A stretch of 52,775 bases of DNA from Desemzia sp045528445 (GTDB lineage Bacteria > Bacillota > Bacilli > Lactobacillales > Carnobacteriaceae): NCBI RefSeq assembly GCF_045528445.1, contig NZ_JBGQQU010000024.1:1-52775 (forward strand), in the 5' to 3' direction. Under the pieces are notes generated by a model, which saw only the letters and a program-made list of their open reading frames with translations, searched no databases and was not told where the DNA came from. Position numbers and translations under genes: made by a program. Each line of letters begins with the position of its first letter. Positions within the stretch are counted from its first letter, which is position 1. Positions 42,797 through 51,070 of the stretch are shown here, one piece after another.

Positions 42797-44155
42797 TTAA
42801 AGGGACGTCAACAGTTGAACGATATAAGGTGCTGCATATAACGTCATGAACTGAATACCATAATTAACGCCCATTTTATTTAAAGTTCCACTCGTAATTC
42901 CAATAAGCAATACGCCGAATATGTTGATCAAACCTGCATCCATATACGAAAGCAATAGAATGAAGGAAATAAACAATCCAAGAATGGCTTCATGCGGAAT
43001 TTTGTCTAAGACAAAAGTGGAGATTTTTCCGGCATACTTATTAATAATAACATAACTCAAAGCTGTAGCTACTACAGCCCCTAAGACAATAGCGATCGTT
43101 TTTTCCCCTGTGGATAAAATATGAAATAAATTGTTTTCCACTGTGTACACAGGAGGAGCATTAAACAGTGCACTTCCGGGCCCTATAGAAGTAGGAGATA
43201 AAGGAATGCCTAATGCCACTAAGGGGATAATGATTCCGGAAATATAAGTAGATTGCGATAAAGCACTCATTGTAGTAATGGTAGTAGTCGCTTTTTCCTC
43301 AGGATCTTTGATCCGGTTAGAGACAGTTTCACCAAATAGTAAAATCAAGCCAACTGGGCTCAATACAAAGAAAATATTGGAGATGAAAGAAGAAAATGAA
43401 GCAGCTTTTAATTCTTTTTTCGATAATATTCTAAATGGATTCAATGTTTTCTCTTTGCCTAAATCTTTTGGAATGACGATGTTTTTGTAACTGTCTGTCA
43501 GCATTTTTGAGCGGCTTTCTTTATTCAGCAATTGCAATAAAGAAATGATCAACGGCCCGATGGTGATGCCTAGGAAGAATGAAGTAGTAATATTGGTCCC
43601 TTCTGGAACGACTCCAGTGCCCCAGTATAAGTGGCGCAGGCTTTGAAAAAGAATAGCTAACGGAATGATACTGATCAAAGAAAGAACTTTTTGTTTACTG
43701 ATCAATGATAAGAAAACAGCTCCAATAACAAATAAGAGCGAAGCGTACGGTTGTATCGTTTCTGCAAATGGAATCAACAAATTAGCCAACAAAAAAGAAA
43801 CAGGGATAGAAATAACTGTTCCAATCAGTGCTCCTGCAGCCATTTTCTTAACGGTAACAGCTGATTTGCCTTGATTTTTTAAATAAATAGCGTGATCAAT
43901 CATGGGAGCAGATAATACTCCACCAGGTAAACCTACTAAAGCAGTGGGCATTAAATTGGTTAAATTTAACGTAATAAACGCTGCTACAAAGAAAGTTAAG
44001 ACAATCATTGGGTTAGCGCCTGAAAGAATAAGAGCAAGTGAAATAGGCATTAAAACGGATGTTTCATCGGTACCCGGTATAAATCCAATAAAAGTGTATA
44101 ACACGACTGCACTTAAAGCAGCCACAAACATTTGAGTGAGCAATAAAAAATCCAT
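42797..44155 (-). CDS. Tripartite tricarboxylate transporter permease, TctA family
   Basis: A 452-residue membrane protein with about eleven hydrophobic segments. The TctA blocks are visible: FIGFIPGTDETSVLMPISLAL, the LNLTNLMPTALVGLPGGVLSAPMIDHA loop, and the repeat-related IPLVALGIPLSPTSIGPGSALF. TctA normally works with a small TctB subunit and a periplasmic binding protein TctC, but neither a TctC nor a canonical TctB is nearby; the 82-residue protein upstream might fill the TctB place. AGGAGA precedes the ATG. Cotranscription with the mevalonate genes is likely. The substrate is unknown. Confidence 0.85.
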   Translation of the reverse strand: MDFLLLTQMFVAALSAVVLYTFIGFIPGTDETSVLMPISLALILSGANPMIVLTFFVAAFITLNLTNLMPTALVGLPGGVLSAPMIDHAIYLKNQGKSAVTVKKMAAGALIGTVISIPVSFLLANLLIPFAETIQPYASLLFVIGAVFLSLISKQKVLSLISIIPLAILFQSLRHLYWGTGVVPEGTNITTSFFLGITIGPLIISLLQLLNKESRSKMLTDSYKNIVIPKDLGKEKTLNPFRILSKKELKAASFSSFISNIFFVLSPVGLILLFGETVSNRIKDPEEKATTTITTMSALSQSTYISGIIIPLVALGIPLSPTSIGPGSALFNAPPVYTVENNLFHILSTGEKTIAIVLGAVVATALSYVIINKYAGKISTFVLDKIPHEAILGLFISFILLLSYMDAGLINIFGVLLIGITSGTLNKMGVNYGIQFMTLYAAPYIVQLLTSL

Positions 44156-44166
44156 TAAGGTATCTC

Positions 44167-44415
44167 CTAACTAGTGTGATGGTGTTTAGCATCTTTGGAA
44201 TCAATAATCCGTTTTGGTTTAGTCAATAATCCTGAAATGATAAAGCCGATAACGGCTCCCGCTAAACCGAAAAACAATTGCAACGTACGATTTCCCGAAG
44301 GTGCTAAAAAAAAAAGTCCCATAGTTGAAATGGCAGAGATAATAATGGAACGAACAAGGTCACGAAGCTCTACAACGTCTCCCCATATTTCAATATATTT
44401 TTTTTTATCTTCCAT
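44167..44415 (-). CDS. Small two-helix membrane protein
   Basis: An 82-residue protein not recognised by family. A charged N-terminus (MEDKKKYIEIWGDVVELRDLV) is followed by two hydrophobic helices (about residues 22-40 and 45-63), a basic stretch (TKPKRIID) and a His-rich end. ATG 44415 follows AGGAGG by seven bases; the frame extends upstream to 44493 without a ribosome site. It is 11 bases before the TctA-like gene, so the two are coupled. By position it could replace TctB, but no sequence feature proves that. Confidence 0.7.
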   Translation of the reverse strand: MEDKKKYIEIWGDVVELRDLVRSIIISAISTMGLFFLAPSGNRTLQLFFGLAGAVIGFIISGLLTKPKRIIDSKDAKHHHTS

Positions 44416-44657
44416 ATTTTTCCTCCTATCTGTAAAAAATTTAACTAAATTACTAAAGATTCTATACTTTTCTATTGTATAAGTCATTCCCACCCTTTAT
44501 AGTACAGGAATTTTAAGATTTACGGTAGTTAAGCTTCGCTTAAAACTCGTTAAGTTTTTTTAAAGTTTTGTCACCAGTGGAAAGGAAAAACTATAAATAA
44601 GACGTGATATCTGTTACAATTATGCGAAACTTTCAAAACCAGGAGGCAGGCACACCA

Positions 44658-45581
44658 ATGAACGAAACAGAAACTCATCACCATATCTTACGTGATGAAT
44701 GGAGCACATTAGGACATGATACATCCATAAAGATGACTTTTGAAGAATTGGATACCATTAGAGGGTTGAATGATCCTATTTCACTGGAAGACGTGAAAGA
44801 GATCTATGTGCCGCTAGTCCAATTAATCAATCTGTTTATCCAACAATACGAAAAATTGCAGCAAGAAAAGACCTTTTTTTTAGAACATCGAAAGGAAAAC
44901 AAACCGTTCGTGATCGGTATTGCAGGTAGTGTGGCGGTAGGGAAAAGTACTACTGCGCGACTGTTGACACGTATGCTGGCAAGTTTGTTTACCGATTTAA
45001 ACGTTGAAATGATTACAACAGATGGTTTTTTATATCCCAATAAAGTCCTGAAAGAAAGGGGCATTATGAATCGCAAGGGCTTTCCAGAGAGCTACAATAT
45101 GAAAAAATTGATCAATTTTTTAAGCAAAGTAAAAACTGGCGAAACCGACATTTCTTCTCCAGTCTATTCTCATGAAGTGTATGATATTGTGGAAGGGAAA
45201 ACAAATATTTTGCACAAACCGGACATCTTGATCGTTGAAGGGATCAATGTCTTGCAATCTCCATCCAATGAACAAATCTACATAAGCGATTTCTTTGATT
45301 TTTCCATCTATGTCGATGCCGAGCCAGAACAAATTGAAAAATGGTATTTGGAACGATTTGCCGTTTTGCTGGATACGGCTTTTACGACTCCGGACAATTA
45401 CTATTATGAGTTGGCTCAAAAAGGCCCAGATGTTGCCTTTGCACATGCACATCAAGTATGGGAAACCATCAACTTGGAAAATCTGAAAAAATACATCCTG
45501 CCTACACGAAAAAGAGCCGATCTGATTTTGCATAAGAGTGAACAGCATTACATTGATAAAGTTTTATTGAAAAAATACTAA
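44658..45581 (+). CDS. coaA: Pantothenate kinase, type I
   Basis: A 307-residue P-loop kinase for the first step of CoA synthesis. GIAGSVAVGKSTTARLL is the P-loop, MITTDGFLYPNKVL and RKGFPESYNMKKLINFL bind pantothenate, and VEGINVLQ follows. AGGAGG is 11 bases before ATG 44658; a frame from 44604 lacks support. Divergent from the mevalonate operon and followed by a terminator. Confidence 0.95.
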   Translation: MNETETHHHILRDEWSTLGHDTSIKMTFEELDTIRGLNDPISLEDVKEIYVPLVQLINLFIQQYEKLQQEKTFFLEHRKENKPFVIGIAGSVAVGKSTTARLLTRMLASLFTDLNVEMITTDGFLYPNKVLKERGIMNRKGFPESYNMKKLINFLSKVKTGETDISSPVYSHEVYDIVEGKTNILHKPDILIVEGINVLQSPSNEQIYISDFFDFSIYVDAEPEQIEKWYLERFAVLLDTAFTTPDNYYYELAQKGPDVAFAHAHQVWETINLENLKKYILPTRKRADLILHKSEQHYIDKVLLKKY

Positions 45582-45601
45582 ATACTCTCATTATCGCTTG
45601 A

Positions 45602-45637
45602 AGAGCCTGACTAACGCTATGTTAGAAGGGTTCTTTT
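45602..45637 (+). terminator. Terminator of coaA
   Basis: AGAGCC..CTAAC pairs with GTTAG..GGTTCT, and five Ts follow. Confidence 0.75.
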
Positions 45638-45777
45638 TAGTATAAAAAGTGTGAAAACTCAAAAAATGTTATGAAAATGAACTTTTCATTAAAAAAGAGG
45701 GGTAATGTCCACTTTTATGTAACAACAAGGTAGCTTTCATGGTACTATGGTAAGAAAAATAAGAAGAGGTGTAGATT

Positions 45778-47334
45778 TTGACAACTGTAACAGATACAAA
45801 AGAATTGGAAAAAATGATCGTTCTTGATTTTGGTAGTCAATACAACCAATTAATCACGCGTCGAATAAGAGAATTTGGTGTGTACTCAGAATTGTTGCCG
45901 CATACGACAACAGCTGACGAATTAAAAGGCATGAATGCTAAAGGAATCATCTTCTCAGGTGGACCGATGAGTGTTTATGATGATGGATCTTTCTCAGTAG
46001 ATCCAGAAATTTTTAATTTAGGTATTCCAATTTTTGGTATTTGTTATGGAATGCAATTGATGACGAAAATGATGGGTGGAGAAGTCAGCCCAAGTACAAA
46101 CCGTGAGTATGGTAAAGCGGATATCCGTATTGAAGACCGTACGGCACCTCTATTTACAACATTAGACGAAGAAGAAACCGTGTGGATGAGTCATGGAGAT
46201 TTAGTTACTCAAGCTCCTGAAGGCTTCGTTGTCAGCGCTACAAGCGCGCATTGTCCGATTGCTTCTATGTTCAATGAACAAAAGAACTTCCATGCCGTTC
46301 AATTCCATCCAGAAGTTCGTCACTCTGTACACGGAAATGATATGTTAAGAAACTTTACTTTCAATGTCTGTGGATTTGAAGGAAACTGGAGCATCAGCAA
46401 CTTCATCGACTTAGAAATCGCTAAAATCCGTGAAACAGTAGGAGACAAAAAAGTCTTACTAGGTTTATCGGGCGGGGTTGATTCAAGTGTAGTTGGAGTT
46501 CTCCTGCAAAGAGCAATCGGCGACCAATTGACGTGTATCTTTGTAGACCATGGTTTATTGCGTAAAGGCGAGAGCGAACAAGTTATGGAAAGTTTAGTCG
46601 GCAAATTCGGCTTGAACATTATCCGTGTCGACGCTAAAGAACGTTTCATGGCTAAATTAAAAGGCGTCAGCGATCCAGAACAAAAACGTAAAATCATCGG
46701 AAACGAGTTTGTGTACTTATTTGATGATGAAGCGACAAAACTTGAAGGTGTGGACTTCCTAGCACAAGGAACGTTGTATACAGACATTATCGAGAGTGGT
46801 ACGGCTACTGCTCAAACGATCAAATCACATCACAACGTAGGTGGACTTCCTGAAGACATGCAATTCGAATTGATTGAACCGTTAAATGCTTTGTTCAAAG
46901 ATGAGGTTCGTGAATTAGGAATCGAGCTAGGTATGCCTGAAAGCTTAGTATGGCGCCAACCGTTCCCAGGTCCAGGTCTAGGAATTCGTGTCATCGGTGA
47001 ATTAACAGAAGAAAAATTAGAGATTGTCCGCGATAGCGACTACATCTTAAGAGAAGAAATTGCTAAAGCCGGTCTTGACCGCGATATCTGGCAATACTTC
47101 ACAGTCCTTCCAGGTTTCCGCAGTGTTGGAGTCATGGGAGACGGCCGTACGTATGACTACACAGTAGGAATCCGTGCTGTAACGTCTATCGACGGAATGA
47201 CAGCAGACTTTGCACGTATCCCTTGGGACGTCTTGCAAAAGATTTCTGTACGTATTGTAAATGAAGTGAAACACGTTAACCGTATCGTGTATGACGTTAC
47301 TAGTAAGCCACCAGCTACTGTTGAGTGGGAATAA
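45778..47334 (+). CDS. guaA: GMP synthase (glutamine-hydrolysing)
   Basis: A 518-residue enzyme converting XMP to GMP. The glutaminase triad is FGICYGM (Cys) with QFHPEV (His, Glu). The ATP pyrophosphatase loop is GLSGGVDSSV, and the C-terminal dimer domain ends NRIVYDVTSKPPATVEWE. The start is TTG at 45778, after AGAGGTG. The codon use is that of a highly expressed gene. Its 3' end is a common integration site for mobile elements, and an integrase gene lies 81 bases beyond the stop. Confidence 0.97.
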   Translation: MTTVTDTKELEKMIVLDFGSQYNQLITRRIREFGVYSELLPHTTTADELKGMNAKGIIFSGGPMSVYDDGSFSVDPEIFNLGIPIFGICYGMQLMTKMMGGEVSPSTNREYGKADIRIEDRTAPLFTTLDEEETVWMSHGDLVTQAPEGFVVSATSAHCPIASMFNEQKNFHAVQFHPEVRHSVHGNDMLRNFTFNVCGFEGNWSISNFIDLEIAKIRETVGDKKVLLGLSGGVDSSVVGVLLQRAIGDQLTCIFVDHGLLRKGESEQVMESLVGKFGLNIIRVDAKERFMAKLKGVSDPEQKRKIIGNEFVYLFDDEATKLEGVDFLAQGTLYTDIIESGTATAQTIKSHHNVGGLPEDMQFELIEPLNALFKDEVRELGIELGMPESLVWRQPFPGPGLGIRVIGELTEEKLEIVRDSDYILREEIAKAGLDRDIWQYFTVLPGFRSVGVMGDGRTYDYTVGIRAVTSIDGMTADFARIPWDVLQKISVRIVNEVKHVNRIVYDVTSKPPATVEWE

Positions 47335-47340
47335 AGAACG

Positions 47341-47386
47341 AAAGACCGACTAACCTTTATTTAAAAGGCTTTGTCGGTCTTTTATT
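47341..47386 (+). terminator. Terminator of guaA
   Basis: AAAGACCGAC (47341-47350) pairs perfectly with GTCGGTCTTT (47373-47382) and runs into a T tract. Confidence 0.88.
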
Positions 47387-47415
47387 TTAGGGTAGAGTAC
47401 ACGAAACGTACACTA

Positions 47416-48486
47416 TTATTTTTTACTTAATGTCTCCAACAAAGTTGTAACCTCGTGTTGCTTGTTGGGATAGAGGTGTGAATAAATTTGAAGTGTAGTG
47501 TTTATTTTTTCATGTCCTAAGCGTTCTGCGATTAGTAATGGAGAAAAACCAAGTTCAATCAAAAGAGAAGCATGGGAGTGTCTTAAATCATGAATACGAA
47601 TTTTCTTCACACTAGAATGCTTACATCCACGCTTCATTTCGTGACCCAAATAGTACTTGGTTACGGTAAATAATCGTTGCTGCGGTTCATAATCATAAAG
47701 TTGATTCACATAACTTTCTATTAGTTCAGCTAGATTTTCTGTAATTGTAACGATCCGTTTACTTTTGGCTGTTTTGGGTTCAGATATGATATCTTCACCA
47801 TTTAATCGAACATAGCTCTTATTGATACTAACTGTCTTAACATCACTCTTTAAATCGAAATCCTTTAAAGTTAAAGCTAAGGCTTCACCTGATCGCATTC
47901 CTGTCCAGAATAATAGATTAAATATTACTTCTGATGTTGGTTTATCCTTAACCACGGTGATAAATTGTTCGAATTCGTCAACTGTCCAGAATTGCATTCT
48001 ATCTGAATGTTTTCTACCCATACTACCACATTTGGCAGCAGGGTTTTCAGATAGATTATAATATTTCATAGCATAATTAAAGATGGCTGATAGTTGATTA
48101 TGGATAGATTTTAAATAAGTAGGGCTATAGTTATGTTCATCTGAAATCATTTTATTTTGCCAATTTCTAACTGTTTTAACGGTGATGGTATTTAAAGGCA
48201 TATTGCCAAAATGGGGAAGTATTTTAGTATCGATTAATTGTTGCTTGTTTTCTATCGTAGTTGGTCTTAAACGAGTCTTAAAATCTTCATAATAATATTC
48301 AATTAGATTAGAAAATAAAATATCAGTATCAGCTTTTACCTTATTTAGAAAATTTCTTTCAAATTCTTTTGCTTCCCGTTGTTTTTTAAATCCTTCTTTT
48401 TTCTTTTGTTTAGTATTACCTTGCCAATCTTTATAGTTGAATTTTGTATACCAAGTGCCTTTTACTTCATTTTTATATACCGGCAT
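47416..48486 (-). CDS. int: Tyrosine recombinase / integrase of the element
   Basis: A 356-residue phage-type integrase. Residues 1-50 form the AP2-like arm-binding domain (GTWYTKFNYKDWQGNTKQ). Residues about 60-155 are the SAM-like core-binding domain. The catalytic domain has TGMRSGEAL (first Arg), HDLRHSHAS (His-x-x-Arg), LGHEKINTT (His) and the nucleophile Tyr in QIYSHLYP. It reads toward guaA and ends 81 bases past it, as expected if attachment uses the guaA 3' end. The second attachment site is beyond the window. Confidence 0.95.
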   Translation of the reverse strand: MPVYKNEVKGTWYTKFNYKDWQGNTKQKKKEGFKKQREAKEFERNFLNKVKADTDILFSNLIEYYYEDFKTRLRPTTIENKQQLIDTKILPHFGNMPLNTITVKTVRNWQNKMISDEHNYSPTYLKSIHNQLSAIFNYAMKYYNLSENPAAKCGSMGRKHSDRMQFWTVDEFEQFITVVKDKPTSEVIFNLLFWTGMRSGEALALTLKDFDLKSDVKTVSINKSYVRLNGEDIISEPKTAKSKRIVTITENLAELIESYVNQLYDYEPQQRLFTVTKYYLGHEMKRGCKHSSVKKIRIHDLRHSHASLLIELGFSPLLIAERLGHEKINTTLQIYSHLYPNKQHEVTTLLETLSKK

Positions 48487-48516
48487 TAAATCATATCCCT
48501 TCTATAATAGTGATAT

Positions 48517-48577
48517 AAACCATATAAGAATATGATATAATTTCATTAGTTAATTGAATCATATTCTTATATGGTTT
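48517..48577. repeat. Perfect 20-bp inverted repeat upstream of int
   Basis: The arms at 48517-48536 and 48558-48577 are exact complements around 21 AT-rich bases. It lies 30 bases upstream of the integrase start. It could be a hairpin that shields int from upstream transcription or a binding site for an element regulator. Confidence 0.75.
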
Positions 48578-48621
48578 GCTTCATTTTTAATGGTGTATAT
48601 ACGTTAATACACTGTTTCGAT

Positions 48622-48671
48622 GACACCACACTCAATCTTTGGTAGGGGGAGAGTGTGGAGTCTTTTTTTTT
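48622..48671 (+). terminator. Plus-strand terminator facing no known plus-strand gene
   Basis: GAC-CCACACTC (48622-48633) pairs with GAGTGTGG-GTC (48651-48662), and nine Ts follow on the plus strand. Both flanking genes read the other way. A short RNA from the int upstream region is possible; TTGCTT (48576-48581) and TATACG (48598-48603) could be its promoter. Confidence 0.6.
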
Positions 48672-48673
48672 GT

Positions 48674-49312
48674 TTACATATTAAGTATTTCAGCTTTTTT
48701 CTTATCGAATTCATCTTGATTAATGATTCCTAAATCTAGTAGTTCTTTAAACTCTTTCAATTGGTCAGCAGGGGAAGAAGAAATATTATTCGTTACTTCC
48801 ATCAATGGAACAGCAGGAATCATCTTGTATTTTCTCATCTGCTTTCTATCACATTTAAAGTTGAACGATCTAACTTCTTTAGTTTCTATATTTTGTAATA
48901 TTAAAATAGCAGTTGATTTGTCTTTGGTTTTATTTTTTCCAGACAGACCTCCAACAATCATCCCTGCAGGTCCAGCTAATCCTAAACCTACAATAGAACG
49001 CCCTACAACCTTTTTACCCTTAACTTGAATATCTTCCAGCCATTCGAATTCAATTACGTTGTAGGCTTCCATCTCGTTTATATGCTTAGTTAAGCTACCA
49101 TGTTGCGAATATCTTAAGTAGGTTCTTCCATCTGAATGAACATGCATTGTCATTACAGATTGATTCGCCTTATTAAGTGAATCTTCTAAAATCTGTATCA
49201 CATAGGCCGAGGCGCCTTTGGTTAACTCATTGAACTGATTATCAAGATTTTTTTGGTTTTTCTTTTCTTCAAGTTTTTCTTCTTTTGATTTTCCTTTACC
49301 GAATAATCCCAA
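48674..49312 (-). CDS. SHOCT-domain protein of the element
   Basis: A 212-residue protein. The N-terminal 35 residues are highly charged (KGKSKEEKLEEKKNQKN). The middle part has a Gly-rich hydrophobic stretch (GRSIVGLGLAGPAGMIVGG, about residues 104-124). The last 32 residues are a SHOCT helix hairpin (DQLKEFKELLDLGIINQDEFDKKKAEIL, in the family pattern L-x-x-L-x-x-x-G-x-I-x-x-x-E-F). SHOCT proteins are frequent beside phage and island repressors but have no agreed role; oligomerisation is suspected. It lies 18 bases downstream of the CI-like gene and is surely cotranscribed with it. Confidence 0.8.
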   Translation of the reverse strand: MGLFGKGKSKEEKLEEKKNQKNLDNQFNELTKGASAYVIQILEDSLNKANQSVMTMHVHSDGRTYLRYSQHGSLTKHINEMEAYNVIEFEWLEDIQVKGKKVVGRSIVGLGLAGPAGMIVGGLSGKNKTKDKSTAILILQNIETKEVRSFNFKCDRKQMRKYKMIPAVPLMEVTNNISSSPADQLKEFKELLDLGIINQDEFDKKKAEILNM

Positions 49313-49330
49313 AAAATCATTCCTCCTTTT

Positions 49331-49738
49331 TCATTTTTCACGTATCATTTTTACCATATCAGAAGTAGCTTGTAACATATTCTTCAACACATCTCGAACT
49401 TCATCATTTAATTCCTCCCCGTCAAATTTTAATATTGGATTGTCCTTATTTTCTAATTGTTCCACAAGGAATTCCATCATCAATCTAACATCTGAATTAA
49501 AATAACGATCGAATTGTTCATATTGTTTAACCTCAATAGCCAATTTAGAAACGAGCTCACTAGGATCAACTTTTAAAACTTCTGCTATTTTATTAATAGT
49601 TTCAAGAGTTGGATTAGCTTGTTCCCCCGTTTCTAATTTACTTATCATGCTAAAACTTAAACCTGTTAATTCGGCCAACTTACGTTGGTTTATTTTTCTT
49701 TCTTTTCTAATACGTTTTAAGTTCTCACGAAAAGACAT
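49331..49738 (-). CDS. CI-like XRE repressor
   Basis: A 135-residue regulator. Residues 5-60 are a Cro/CI helix-turn-helix (LKRIRKERKINQRKLAELTG, then LSFSMISKLETGEQANPTLETINKIAEVLKVDPSEL). The C-terminal half is helical and lacks a protease Ser/Lys dyad, so SOS self-cleavage is unlikely; release by an antirepressor or inducer, as in satellite islands, fits better. AAAGGAGG precedes the ATG. It is divergent from a Cro-like gene, with three matching operators between them. Confidence 0.92.
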   Translation of the reverse strand: MSFRENLKRIRKERKINQRKLAELTGLSFSMISKLETGEQANPTLETINKIAEVLKVDPSELVSKLAIEVKQYEQFDRYFNSDVRLMMEFLVEQLENKDNPILKFDGEELNDEVRDVLKNMLQATSDMVKMIREK

Positions 49739-49765
49739 GATGCACCTCCTTTATAAGTAGATAAT

Positions 49766-49885
49766 ACCATTTCTAGTGGTACTTTTACAATGAATATATT
49801 AATTTATATCATTTTGTCTTGACTAGTACCATTTAAGGTGGTATATTTTATGTGTGTCAAGCAGGTAATCACCATTAACAGTGGT
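49766..49885. promoter_or_regulatory. Lysogeny switch: three operators and two divergent promoters
   Basis: Operators of the form ACCAT-N5-GTGGT lie at 49766-49780, 49828-49842 and 49871-49885. Rightward promoter: TTGACT (49819-49824), 17-base spacer filled by operator two, TATATT (49842-49847). Leftward promoter on the minus strand: TTGTAA, 18-base spacer filled by operator one, TATTAT. Operator three lies between the rightward start and the Cro-like gene. Confidence 0.85.
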
Positions 49886-49906
49886 GATCAAAGGAGGGCG
49901 AATGAA

Positions 49907-50110
49907 GTGAATGTTAATCTGAAAATAGCAAGATTGAAGAAGCAACTTACTCAAAAAGAATTGGCAAAGCGAGTAGGCGTGACGAATAAATATTTATCTC
50001 AAATTGAAAACGGAGTTTCTAATAATCCAAGTAACAATTTGATGATTAAGCTAGCAAAGGAACTCGATTGCACTGTTCAAGAATTGTTTTTCGAAGAGGT
50101 TACGCAATAA
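49907..50110 (+). CDS. Cro-like XRE regulator
   Basis: A 67-residue one-domain helix-turn-helix protein (IARLKKQLTQKELAKRVG, then VTNKYLSQIENG). I place the start at GTG 49907, nine bases after AAGGAGG. The frame is open upstream to 49838, but that would run through operator three. It is first in the rightward operon and should oppose the CI-like protein. Confidence 0.85.
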   Translation: MNVNLKIARLKKQLTQKELAKRVGVTNKYLSQIENGVSNNPSNNLMIKLAKELDCTVQELFFEEVTQ

Positions 50111-50126
50111 GAAACTTAACGAAAGG

Positions 50127-50375
50127 ATGATGTTGATAATGTTTGAGAATCATATTATGTCTGAAAAAAATATCATTCAAATTAATGTAGATGTTTTAGA
50201 TGCTGCAAGTCTCATAAAACGCAAAAAAGATAATGATGAAAAAAATGGTTTGATGGTGGAAGAAATTAACTTGATAACTTATAGACTAATCTTCCCTGAT
50301 GGATTCGTTGTCACTAGTTGGGAAAACAGAAATCTAATTCAAGAGATTTGGGAACCAAAAATAAGGAAGGAATGA
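50127..50375 (+). CDS. Small hypothetical protein
   Basis: An 82-residue or slightly shorter protein with no recognised family. The central part (VEEINLITYRLIFPDGFVVTSW) looks like a beta-rich unit of the kind seen in early phage proteins. GAAAGG lies directly before; the start could be the ATG at 50127 or 50130, the TTG at 50133 or the ATG at 50139. It sits between the Cro-like and Xis-like genes, seven bases from the latter. Confidence 0.65.
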   Translation: MMLIMFENHIMSEKNIIQINVDVLDAASLIKRKKDNDEKNGLMVEEINLITYRLIFPDGFVVTSWENRNLIQEIWEPKIRKE

Positions 50376-50381
50376 TGACTA

Positions 50382-50576
50382 ATGGAAAACGTACAATACA
50401 AAATAGCAACCAAACGTTTTTATGTTGCGGATGATGTTGCTGGGATTTTAGGTATTTCGAAATCAAAAGCATACAAAGTAATTAAAGAATTAAATGAAGA
50501 ACTTTCCAATAATGGCAAAATAGTTATTGCCGGTAAAATATCCAAGCGTTATTTTGAAGAGAAAGTATATATGTGA
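50382..50576 (+). CDS. Excisionase-like helix-turn-helix protein
   Basis: A 64-residue protein with a MerR/Xis-like helix-turn-helix (FYVADDVAGILGISKSKAYKVIKELNEEL) and a basic wing (GKIVIAGKISKRYFEE). Size, position after Cro and this fold fit an Xis/AlpA-type excisionase that would steer Int to excise. GGAAGGA precedes the ATG. The family call is by pattern only. Confidence 0.7.
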   Translation: MENVQYKIATKRFYVADDVAGILGISKSKAYKVIKELNEELSNNGKIVIAGKISKRYFEEKVYM

Positions 50577-50589
50577 AGGAGGTGAATAA

Positions 50590-50742
50590 ATGTTAAGCGC
50601 AGCAATCATTATAAGTTTGATTATTGGATGGGTACTTGGATTTATAACCTACTTTGCAGTAAGAACTGGTTATAAGCTATTGATTGAGGTTTTAGAGGAA
50701 ACACAAAAAGAGCCTTTAGCGGACAGCGACCAACTGCACTAA
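50590..50742 (+). CDS. Fifty-residue membrane protein
   Basis: ATG 50590 follows a strong AAGGAGGTG site and opens 50 codons. Residues 3-24 (SAAIIISLIIGWVLGFITYF) are one membrane helix, followed by a basic and then an acidic tail (LIEVLEETQKEPLADSDQLH). It overlaps nothing and is in line with its neighbours. Small one-helix proteins are common in such elements; function unknown. A nine-base hairpin covers its last codons. Confidence 0.7.
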   Translation: MLSAAIIISLIIGWVLGFITYFAVRTGYKLLIEVLEETQKEPLADSDQLH

Positions 50743-50747
50743 AGGCT
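50711..50747 (+). other. Hairpin at the 3' end of the small membrane gene
   Basis: AGCCTTTAG pairs perfectly with CTAAAGGCT. There is no T tract, so it may stabilise or process the message rather than terminate it. Confidence 0.55.
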
Positions 50748-50827
50748 AACGTATAAAAATCACTATGAATAGGGACTTTTCTTGTCTCCTATTATATCAC
50801 AAAACAATTAAAAGGGAGATTTTAATA

Positions 50828-51028
50828 ATGGAAAAACAAATTGAACAATTAACTAACGATATTTATCAACTACAAGGATTAATGGTTGCAATGGAAGATG
50901 CTTGGGAAAATATTACAGCTTCTGATGATCCAATGGTTAAACATTATGCTCGTCCGTTAGGTGCAATAATTCAATTAGCGCAAGAAAAAGCTGAAAACAG
51001 CTTCGAAATAGCTTCTCACATTAAATAA
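50828..51028 (+). CDS. Small hypothetical protein
   Basis: A 66-residue acidic, probably all-helical protein (IEQLTNDIYQLQGLMVAMED, then AIIQLAQEKAENSFEIASHI). ATG 50828 follows AAAGGGAG; a frame from 50765 has no site. No family is recognised. It lies between the membrane protein and the primase. Confidence 0.65.
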   Translation: MEKQIEQLTNDIYQLQGLMVAMEDAWENITASDDPMVKHYARPLGAIIQLAQEKAENSFEIASHIK

Positions 51029-51070
51029 AGGTACGTGGTAAAAATTAAATTATGGAAGAGGTGACTATAT

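Noticed and set aside
45640..45777. Purine riboswitch upstream of guaA
   Set aside because: No three-way junction motif or terminator/antiterminator pair is visible in this leader.
47280..47340. Exact attachment core in the end of guaA
   Set aside because: Only one junction is in the window, so the repeated core cannot be defined; only its general place is inferred.
49838..49906. N-terminal extension of the Cro-like protein
   Set aside because: It would start inside the promoter and run through operator three; the GTG at 49907 has a proper ribosome site.
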